A DNA stretch of 64,000 nt from Adiantum capillus-veneris (Eukaryota > Streptophyta > Polypodiopsida > Polypodiales > Pteridaceae): contig CM043968.1 in the NCBI GenBank assembly GCA_014529385.2, forward strand, positions 25,161,513-25,225,512. The letters are read 5' to 3'. Each line of letters begins with the position of its first letter. The stretch's first letter is position 1. Shown in pieces: positions 55,549-64,000 of this stretch. The notes under the pieces were generated by a model, which made no database searches, was not told where the DNA came from, and saw nothing but the letters and a program-made list of their open reading frames with translations. The translations under genes were made by a program, and so were the position numbers.

Positions 55549-57146
55549 CTATTCACTTGATTCAACACAAAGCCTAAGGATTTGATCCGATCCCTGTTTG
55601 TATAGCCTTCCAACCAGCATTACCAATGACCTAGATGCTGCAATGGTAGATGGTTGTCTTGTCAAATTCAATGACCTAATAGTCAACAAAGGAATTACAT
55701 CCTCACTCCATCTTGGAACCATTTCTATGTTAAAGAGATATGCATCTGGCAAATCATCATCAACTCCTACAGGGTTTTCTCCATGCACCATTCTAGATAA
55801 ATGATCCGCTCTTTGGTGTGTAGTTCCTTTTTTTACTACAACCGTGAAGTCAAACTCAAGCAGTATGATGAACCATCATACAATCCACCCCATACTGCAA
55901 GGTTTGTTTACCAAGTACAGTAGTGCTTGGTGATCAATGAAGAATACAAATCTATTGGAAAGTAGGTAATGTCTAAACTTTTTCACAGCATAGATCATAC
56001 CCAAACCCTCCCTTTCAGTTGGTGTGTAATTCTTCTCTGCACTGTTTAGTTGTCTACTGGAGTAACTGATTGGAAAATCCATGTTGTTTTCTCCAGGTTG
56101 TGCAAGTATGCATCCTATATCATATGCTGATGCATCTACGTGGATGTGGAATATCTTTTCCCAATCCGGAGCCTTCAAAATTGGAGCGGATATCAATCTT
56201 TGCTTCAAAGTTTGAAAAGCTTTCTCGCACTCATCTGTCCACTCAAATTTAGTTATCAATGCTTAAAGTGGTTTTGCAAATATAGCGTATGAGTAGATAA
56301 ATCTGCAATAATATCCACAATGGCCCATAAATGCTTGTACCTCCTTTACCTTTACAGGTCATGGTAGATCAATAATTATGCTGATTGTCTCCATGTCTGT
56401 CGAAATACCATTTTTGGACACTATATGTCCCAATATTTTGCCTTGTCTTACCATGAAGACACATTTCTCCGGATTTAGGCAAATCCGATACAGTCTACAT
56501 TTTTTGAACACTTTGGTTTAAGTGCTCTATGTGCTCCAATCTTACGAGAGAGTAAACGCACAAGTCATCCATGTAAATTTCTAAGAACTGTCTTAGATAT
56601 TCTTTAAAAGCATGACCCATCAGCCTCTGAAATGTGGCCGTGCATTTGTTACGCCAAAAGCCACTACCCTGAATGCAAAAATGCCCCATTCAATTGCAAA
56701 ATCCGTCTTGTGCTGATCTTTTGGCTTTATTGCGAGTTGGTTGTAGCCTGAAAAGCCATCTAAGAAACTGTAAGCTTCTTTTCCTGCCACTCTTTCTATT
56801 ACATGATCAGTAATGGGGAGGGGATAGTTCTCTCGAATTGTAGCAGCGTTTACTTTCTTGAGATTGACGCATACTCTCAACTTTTCTTTTTTTTTGGGAC
56901 TACCACAATCGGTGAAACCCAATCAGTGTGCTCAATTTCGTAAATAAACTTTGCCTCTTTCAGGTTATCTATCTCCTCCTTGATCTTCCTTGCAAACGTC
57001 TCATTGTAAGTATAAGGACGTTGTCTGCTTGGTTTGGCGTCATTCTTAAGGGGTATTATGTGTTGATAGATACTTGGATCCACCCCGTTAAGATCTTTGT
57101 ATGACCATGTAAACACATCTCTATACTGTTTTAGAGTAGCTATCAA
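55549..57146 (-). pseudogene. Reverse transcriptase and RNase H of element B
   Basis: RT motifs in order on the minus strand: YRDVFTWSYKDL (57115), PSRQRPYTYN, WVSPIVVVPKKKKS, LRVCVNLKKVNAATIRENYP (about 56870), YSFLDGFSGYNQLAIKPKDQ, FRVVAFGVTNA and the catalytic box FLEIYMDDLCVYS (about 56570), with YMDD intact. GKILGHIVSKNGI and the tether follow, then RNase H (56259-55876): FHIHVDASAYDIGCILAQPG, EREGLGMIYAVKKFRHYLLS, FIDHQALLYLVN and RADHLSRM. The YMDD form recalls Athila-type elements. Frameshifts near 56900, 56650 and 56500 and stops near 55873 inactivate it. This is the region deleted from element A. Confidence 0.87.
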
Positions 57147-58435
57147 AATCTTTTCCTCTTCTTCAGTAAGATCGTGGCAATATATGCAGGTTTTGGATCT
57201 TCTACTGGCTCCGCTAGATCTATTCGTTTGGCTTTTTCAGGACCGCCGTATGATGTACCAGGTTCCTTCAATTCTCTCATTGGTTGTTGCACTATGATTT
57301 TTCTATCTTGTATGGTATACTTCTTATAATGGGATGGCACATCCAGCTTGTCAAAATTCGTGTCCTCATCTGTTTCCATTTGAGTTGTCCATATGTCTTT
57401 GAGGGTCTGTTTGAGCTTATTGTACTCTGCTTTCCTCTCTGTTTTGGTCATTCTAGACCCTGTTTCCCCCTCCTTATGTGTCTCAGTCGTTTGCTTTTCG
57501 CGCTTGTTCTTCTTGTTGTTTTTCCATGGTTTAGTTTTGATAAACCGGCCAGTTACCTTGTCTTTGACACAATCGTCAGTTTTTACAAGCCTTAGATATC
57601 CCGTTTTTTCATTGACAAGAGGCATGGGTTTATGCTTATTCGCTCTTGATTTCCTTGTTCTCTTTGATCTATACCGCTCTTGTCGACTAGGTTTTTGGTT
57701 AAGAAACTCGTAAAACCTGTCCAGTCTCGACATATACTTTCTATCTGTCTCTGATCCACTTGATATTTCTTCATCAACATCTATCATTTGGATTTCATCA
57801 CTCAATGATGGAAGGTCATCGCTTAGTGCATGGTCCAGGACTCCCAATGGTCTCTCTACATACCCATCTGCTAGTTGCAGTTTCATTCTCGTCTTTCTGA
57901 GAGCTGGACGGCCCCATTTCTCCCAGATTTGCTTTGTAGCAATCGCAACTCCTGCTCCACTGTCTAGGATAGATATCGTCTTTATATCCTGATATTCGAC
58001 AGGTAAGGTTGTATTACCTTCCTCACCTTCACAGTAATCTCCGACCTTGTTTATGGGCACAGGTTGGGCTTTGGGTTGACCTTCCCGTTTGTTTTCTTCT
58101 ACAGTAGGGTTTGTCTGAAGAGGAATCTTTATTCCTTTGTTCTCCAAATGTTTCCCCATGTCTTCCCATAAGTGTGGTCTGACTCTCAAGTGTTTTGACA
58201 GTGTGATTGTGCATGTTATAGGTGTCGACAACATCTCTTGAAGACTTTTTGAGTGAATCATTTGTGGAATAGCTCTCATCTGGGATGGAACTAATCTTAT
58301 CTCCGATTGTGCCTCGTATTCACCTATAAATGAAGGCAGGGTTTTCAAGGATTGAGCTTTGCTTTCCATCGAAACCTCCATTCCTGCATCTCCATACAGC
58401 GATTGTATATCTCCTAGATAAAATTCGTTGTCCAT
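57143..58435 (-). pseudogene. First aspartic protease of element B
   Basis: A 430-codon minus-strand frame carries a retropepsin with a canonical active site, ISILDSGAGVAIATKQIW (about 57975-57925), followed by GRPALRKTRMKLQLADGYVE and GVLDHAL. This protease would cut the gag-pol polyprotein during particle maturation. A long, charged, Lys/Arg-rich linker (SRQERYRSKRTRKSRANKHK) leads into the RT region. The frame is open, but RT begins in another frame, so a frameshift lies near 57145. It sits in the usual position before RT, unlike the second protease-like domain after integrase. Confidence 0.85.
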
Positions 58436-58501
58436 GTTAATCTCAAGAATTGGTGCAGGCTGTAACGTCGCGCTTCCGTTCTTTCTATTTCTAATGGTTT
58501 C

Positions 58502-60689
58502 CTATAAGTGTTGTGGCCATGGTTCTTCCACTTCTAGAATTGGCATTATATTCATTGACTTAGCATCATCAGTGGTGTTCGGCACCACTCGGTGATCCAA
58601 TGACAATATAGTTTCAGGCCTGGGTCCATTTACTTGTTTGGATTCATCGATTTTCATTTTTTCTTGCTCTTTGTGAATTAGCACTTCTTATTCTGGGGTC
58701 CTAATCGCATTAGGTTTCATCAATGCCTGGGTTGTTTCAATAAGGTGTTTACACATTTCCAAACGCTTTGTTTCCACTTATGGTTGAGGATAAGTCAACC
58801 ATCTCTGCTCTAAGGTTTGGTTTGTTTTTAGCCTTGCTTCATGCGCTTGTAATAGAGCATCTAAAGGCTCTAGCACTTTCTCGACCAAGATTGATCCCCC
58901 TGAGGATGCTTTCCTCGGCTTGTTGTTGTCCTCAGTAGTTTTACTATCTCTCTCTTGTTTCAGTTGCTCTTTCGTTTCAGGTAATTTATTTTGCATGGCA
59001 ATTTGGGTTTTAATCCTTCTTGCTTTCATTCTGTCTCGTTTTGCCTTCCAGGATTTTCGTTGTGTTCTCACAGATAAACTCTCGTTTTCTGTGGGTATTG
59101 GCAACTCGACCTTTTCTTCCAATGGCTTGTTTTTCTCTAAGTCCTTGGCTTGGGCTCTAGTTACCGCATTGATCTGGATCATGGGTTCGGTTTCTAATCC
59201 ACTGCTTGCACTTGGTAACACCCCCACACTATTCATATTTGCTTTTCCCTTGTTGTCCGGATTCCTTGGGCAATCTGGCAGTATGTGATTCACATCACAA
59301 CCGTCACAAAACCCAAAAATTTTCACTCTTTCATCTTTGAAAGGACAACTATGCTCCCAATGATCTGTACTTCCATAGTTAGAGCATGGTCCAATTGGTG
59401 GTTGATTTTGAGGAGGTGGTCCCATAGGTTGTCCCGCCCTATTAGGATATCCTCTTGGTTTGTAGTTCTGGTTCGCAATGAACATTAGCATTCTTTCGTC
59501 CATCAAATATTGATACCTCAAAGGTTGTGCTACATACGTTGGTGGTGCCATACCCTCGTTATTTCCCCACGTTTGATAGGCTTCGTCTGCGTGCATCTGT
59601 GGTTCAGGTTCAGTTACATAAGGCTCATTCGGTTCCTCGTAATAATAAATTTGAGGTGTATTATTTGTTCCTGGTGATGCTTCGTAAGGTTGAGCATACC
59701 TAATCATGGCCCTATTTTCCTATGGTAATGGAGGTTGTTGACCCAACACAGGTTGAGGTATGTCTGCTCTTGCTACCATATTCACATTTGGCCCAACTTG
59801 ATATCTTGGAGGAGGTGGTTGAGATGGTCCTGCTGCTGGAGGTCCATACGGCCTTTCCCTCACATAGTTTTTGTTTTTAAAACACTCATCTGTGCCATGG
59901 TTCGTCCATTTTTGCTCTATTGCATACCATTTTAGTACTCGTCCATTCGCAACTGGTGCTTTCGACTGTTGTGTGCACCACGGCGTCAAGTGATCCCCCC
60001 ACATATGTCACATTTTATAGTCTGAGACTGTCTCATCACACCGGATTTGATCTCATATGTTGTTGCATTCTCTTCGTTACTTCCTCTATCATTTGGCCAG
60101 TTGTCTGCATCAGAGAAGCCTGAGCATCTTTCTTGGCAGAGGGTTCACTCTTAATACATGAAGAGCCACTGGTTACCGAATCTGTATCCTCTGACACTTC
60201 CTCGTATGCTTTGCAGTTATCAACAAGATATAACGCTTCCCTTGTAACCTGTTCAAACATGCTACAGGCTTTCAAGTGAAGGTCCTTTTTCAAGGTTTCG
60301 TTTTTCAGTCCTTGAATGAAGAGCACAGACAATCTCTCGTCCTGCGGTAATTCTCTCCTTGGGCACCTCTCAATGTATTGCTTGAATCTCAAGGATGCTT
60401 ACTTCACATTTTTGTTCTCCTTTTGTTTAAAAGCATATATCTGTGATAGTATATTATGCTTTATACCCCGTTTTGAGAATTCTTTCGCGAACTCCTGCAA
60501 TACATGTTCAATATTCGGACAAGTTTCAGGGTTCAAAGGTTGAAACCATGTTAAGGACGTCCCTTCCAAGGTCAGCCCGAATCCCTCATATTGAGTATGG
60601 AAATCAGTGATCTGGTCTGCTCTTAAGACTTGCTTGAAGAGCGAAAGATGGCCATATGGATCCCCTGATCCGCTATACTTCTTTGGCAT
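58502..60689 (-). pseudogene. Gag capsid and nucleocapsid of element B
   Basis: The gag core reads MPKKYSGSGDPYGHLSLFKQ (60689), FHTQYEGFGLTLEGTSLTWF, FAKEFSKRGIKHN and, past a stop, FKQYIERCPRRELPQDERLS and IQGLKNETLKKDL (60300). After a frame change near 60030 come zinc-knuckle-like motifs: a degenerate one near 59990 (HLTPWC), CSNYGSTDHWEHSC (Cys to Tyr at the second position; about 59380) and CDGCDVNHILPDC (about 59300). INAVTRAQAKDLEKNK (about 59170), a phrase common at the gag-protease boundary of plant gypsy elements, then leads to a basic linker. The capsid packages RNA. Three breaks make it non-functional. Confidence 0.8.
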
Positions 60690-61076
60690 GCACTTCGCTA
60701 CCTAGGATGGCCTCATCCGTCTATGGTCTATGACCAATCTCAATGCTCCCGTGTCTCGACTTAATCCTTCTCATACATCATGGATGTCGTGGGTTGCTCT
60801 CGTTGGTTCCCCTGCCACGAATCTACTACTAGGAGGCAAAAGTGATGGTGTGGCTGTGAATGTCGGACCTACTGCGGTATGTGTAGAGATAGGAACCGCA
60901 CTACCCCGATTTGTAGCCATTGAATCTCTGGGATGTAGTGTTCCCATGGCGTTTGGCATAGAATACTGAGGTCGACTGAAAGAATCAGCTACATGAGTCC
61001 TCTCTCAACCTGTTGCCATCGGGTATGGCATGACATTTGTAGGTGCTGGTCTATGTGGGGTTGGAGTGACATAATA

Positions 61077-61877
61077 CTAGTGGAGTGGTCCCCCAAAGTA
61101 CGTATATCCTTCCAACTCCTTTTTATCAATTGCTTCGTATCGTCTTCCATATTTATCGTGTGCGATGATTTTTGTTTCTGATCCCTCTGTGTAGGTGAAG
61201 ACATAAAGTCTTTTCCACTCTGTCAACTCTCCGACGTAGGGTTCCTCGCATCTATAATAGAGATATTCCTCTCCATTATTATACTTGTATAACCCCACAT
61301 AGACGTTGTCTGTGCTGACTCTCAAAGTTTCGTTTTCTCGCCTTAACCTCACATTAGGGAAGCTCATTGTTGGTGCTTTCTCCTTAGGTTCCTCATCTAG
61401 TTTGGCTTTCGTGCCCATCAATCCCCACTTGTCCACAATGTTAGGATTCAAGACTACCAAGTACATGATACCTTCGTCATCTAGGTACCTATCTCCGCTA
61501 TATCTCACAGGCACTAAGTCCTTGAACTCACTTGTTCTATCTTCTATTTTCACATAGAAGCGGCCCATACCATCTTTGTAGATCTTGGCACCTTGCTTGT
61601 TGTCATACTGATACTTGATGAACAATAGCTTCATTGTGGCCGAAGGGTTTGATGGTCCTGCCATGTTTTCTCTTTCGTTTAGGTTTAAATGTCCCAAGTT
61701 TTCCGTGAAATACTCGTAAGATCTCTCTGAAGAAGTATCGGAAATACTTCCTTCAGGGATCGGCTCTAACAGTCGTACTACACCTTGGTTTACACTCTCC
61801 TCCATTGATAAAACACTTGCTTGATCCACTAAATTTCGGTGTTGGTTGTTGATTTGTTTTCCCAATCTCAAAAACAT
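61077..61877 (-). pseudogene. Gag N-terminal domain of element B
   Basis: The start is MFLRLGKQINNQHRN. After a Ser/Glu-rich stretch (SISDTSSERSYEYF) the frame encodes an unrecognised beta-rich domain with GRFYVKIEDRTSEFK, YSGDRYLDDEGIMYLVVLNP, ETLRVSTDNVYVGLYKYNNG, YLYYRCEE and IIAHDKYGRRYEAIDKKE. Each block has a counterpart in A (42346-43323) in the same order. The frame ends at 61077, and the gag core resumes at 60689. The protein is probably part of gag because it lies between the leader and the capsid core. Confidence 0.72.
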
Positions 61878-61912
61878 GAAGAAAGTGGAATTTATCGATC
61901 GAATCCAAACCT

Positions 61913-61920
61913 CTTACCTG
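61913..61920 (-). promoter_or_regulatory. Predicted splice donor upstream of gag (B)
   Basis: CCAG/GTAAG on the minus strand (GT at 61917-61916) lies about 40 bases before the gag ATG, as in element A. Confidence 0.55.
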
Positions 61921-62146
61921 GAGATGGAGTGATCTTCCAACTCTCACGACTGCATGGATTGTTACTTGATCGGAGATCACTGTATCATTCCAATTGTCAG
62001 CAGATTCAACAATTTCACAATGACTTCAACACAATTTTTCTTGCAGATTATTGATAGTATGTCCAATTTGGGTTTTGACAACTCCTGATATCTTAAATAG
62101 TCTAGGTTTATGAACAGGTCAAAAATGAGTCAACTCTGGGCCTGAG

Positions 62147-62885
62147 GTACACCGATCGCAATCGTAGTACAGTGCCCAAATTTGATGAAACTTCACCAGC
62201 TTGTTCACTAGGCTATTTTAAGGCTACCCACCAAATACTTTTGTATTCAAATGCCAAAAAGTCAAGCTTTTACCAGTTCTTGGTTGGAAGTGTCTGTTTT
62301 TTTGAATCTGTCAGGTTGACTTGATTTTGGTGTTTGTTTTGGGATATGAAAGCTATCTGGGGTTGTCCTGTGTACATGCTCTCCCTCTGTATAGTCTATA
62401 CCCAATTTGATGTATATGATCCTGATGAAAGTCAATTTCTATGTCGGTATATCAATTTCCGACTTGGATCAATACCCAGATGGTTTGACAGGTATTTTGA
62501 GGTTTTTGGCTCTTGGTCCTTTATACTTTTATGTTCATATACACTTGAGGATCCCACATATGAAATCTGGTCAAAATCTGGCACTTAAGTACACCGATCG
62601 CGATCGTAGTACAAGGCCCAAATTAGACCAATTTTGGTGTGCTTGTTGGCAAAGGTGTTATGAGGCTATTTCCCCCTTCACTTAGTATTTGGATCACTAA
62701 AAGCCAAGATTTTGCACTTTTTGGGTTTGCTAGGCTAGTTTTGTCCAAGTAGCCTGATTTTCTTGATTTTTGATGTTTCTAGGTGTGGTTTCTTTAGACA
62801 AACTTGTTTAGAATCTTACAAGGAAGGCACACAACAATTCTTGTCCAAATCTGGCACAGGGGTACACCGAATGCGATCGTAGTAC
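62147..62885. repeat. Three leader palindromes of element B
   Basis: GTACACCGATCG-type palindromes are at 62147-62170, 62589-62612 and 62862-62885, with spacings of 442 and 273 bp. In A the leader spacings are 283 and 443 bp. Each is preceded by a phrase such as CTGGCAC or CTGGGCCTGAG and followed by GCCCAAAT or a variant. Confidence 0.87.
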
Positions 62886-62917
62886 ATGAGCCAAATCTGA
62901 TGAAATTTAGTCTGCTC

Positions 62918-62968
62918 AAGCACACAACAAGCATAAACTAGTGAGCTCAAAGATGGCGATGGTGTGTA
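62918..62968 (-). repeat. Displaced fragment of D-type LTR
   Basis: These 51 bases (starting CAAGCACACAACAAGC) repeat 63068-63117 from inside the LTR with few changes, in the same orientation. They sit between the broken B leader and the D-type PBS, pointing to a recombination or template-switch junction. Confidence 0.75.
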
Positions 62969-62975
62969 TGGCATT

Positions 62976-62992
62976 CCCCGGCAACTGCGCCA
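62976..62992 (-). other. Primer binding site of D-type LTR, tRNA-Asp type
   Basis: Minus-strand TGGCGCAGTTGCCGGGG differs at one position from the complement of the tRNA-Asp 3' end and lies four bases after the LTR end. Confidence 0.75.
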
Positions 62993-62996
62993 AGAA

Positions 62997-63653
<657 letters not shown>

Positions 63654-63659
63654 CAAAAT

Positions 63660-64000
63660 TTCACCTAATGTGGAGGATCCATCGGACTTACCAAGGGAGT
63701 CTCCATTTGTGATAAGGTTGGTTGTTTAGTTTTCCATGTATCCAAGAATCTCATGAGACCCGTTGAAAGCATGTGGATCTACTTGTTCTGTCTCTCTAGC
63801 TCAATAACCCTATGGATGACCTCCCTTGAACTCTTTGTTGTTGATCCTCTACACTAGTAGCACCCATTGTGGATTGTAGGACATCTCACCAACCCACGTG
63901 ATAGGTGTGACCTGTGTATAGGTTGGTTAGAGTTTATGTTTGTAGTTCATACTCCCATTTTTTGTTTGGGAATGCTCCATCTAGGATTGAGGTGCTAGGG
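63660..64000 (-). pseudogene. Family-C gag fragment C2, runs off window
   Basis: This is nearly the same sequence as 29793-30123 (C1 gag N-terminal region), beginning near GGAGGATCCATCGGACTTAC. Small indels shift its frame. It abuts the D-type LTR at 63653, so it was interrupted by that LTR or joined to it by rearrangement. It adds a fourth family-C copy to the window. Confidence 0.75.

Larger units (their letters stand above)
46367..62917 (-). mobile_element. Gypsy element B (about 16.5 kb, 5' LTR missing)
   Basis: On the minus strand: leader with palindromes (62885-62147), splice donor, gag with the A-like N-terminal domain, zinc knuckles, first protease, RT, RNase H, integrase, second protease with Trp-motif tail, internal PPT, palindromes, third ORF and a 3' LTR-like segment related to that of A. 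It is the fuller relative of A, with PR and RT retained, but many frameshifts make it inactive. The leader breaks at 62917 against D-type LTR sequence, so its own 5' LTR and PBS are gone. The three-ORF layout agrees with A throughout. Confidence 0.8.

Overview
The window looks like intergenic heterochromatin from a large, repeat-rich land-plant genome. The evidence is Ty3/gypsy elements with plant-type priming sites (tRNA-Asp-like and initiator-Met-like), a plant-style BED/DUF659 hAT transposase, long CT/CA microsatellites, and no intact host gene on either strand. The integrase and RNase H wording (for example NWISGCRLK) recalls elements of seed-free plants such as ferns, but that is an impression from memory, not a database result.

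Layout. 1-2844: no recognised gene. 2845-5832 (+): a truncated chromovirus-like gypsy element (E1) with PPT, LTR, PBS and a broken RT-RNase H. 5838-9866: two head-to-head copies of the gag-protease region of a second gypsy family (C), forming a 2 kb inverted repeat. 10421-13735 (-): 3' part of another gypsy element (D): protease-like fragment, Trp-motif tail, internal PPT, second PPT and LTR. 13736-19257: mostly unassigned, with two near-perfect hairpins of 150 and 192 bp and homopolymer tracts. 19388-30881 (-): a third family-C copy (C1), split by a complete 7192 bp hAT element (22329-29520; 8 bp TSD, 12 bp TIR). 30882-45937 (-): a complete 15 kb gypsy element A (TSD GTTTT, two LTRs, tRNA-Asp-type PBS, PPT) inserted next to the C1 gag. 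46367-62917 (-): a related, longer element B with gag, PR, RT, RNase H, INT, a second protease and a third ORF, but no 5' LTR. 62997-63653: D-type LTR with PBS. 63660-64000: a fourth family-C gag fragment running off the window.

Two systems stand out. First, the hAT element carries two convergent genes: the transposase and, antisense, a protein-kinase-like gene (HNDLHTRN loop, DLG, APE, SDIYSL). Each gene seems to have its own TATA box, a short first exon by the TIR, and a leader intron filled with about 63 bp repeats whose units can fold into hairpins. Second, elements A and B, and fragment D as far as it goes, share an unusual gypsy plan: gag with a distinctive N-terminal domain, then PR-RT-RH-INT, then a second retropepsin-like domain fused after integrase, a tail of repeated Trp motifs, an internal PPT, and a long coiled-coil third ORF before the 3' LTR (third ORF seen in A and B only). 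The leaders and third-ORF upstream regions of A and B carry 22-24 bp palindromes at similar spacing but with different sequence in each family.

Every coding region has stops or frameshifts, so all genes here are called pseudogenes. Family membership and motifs were read by eye; no search was run.
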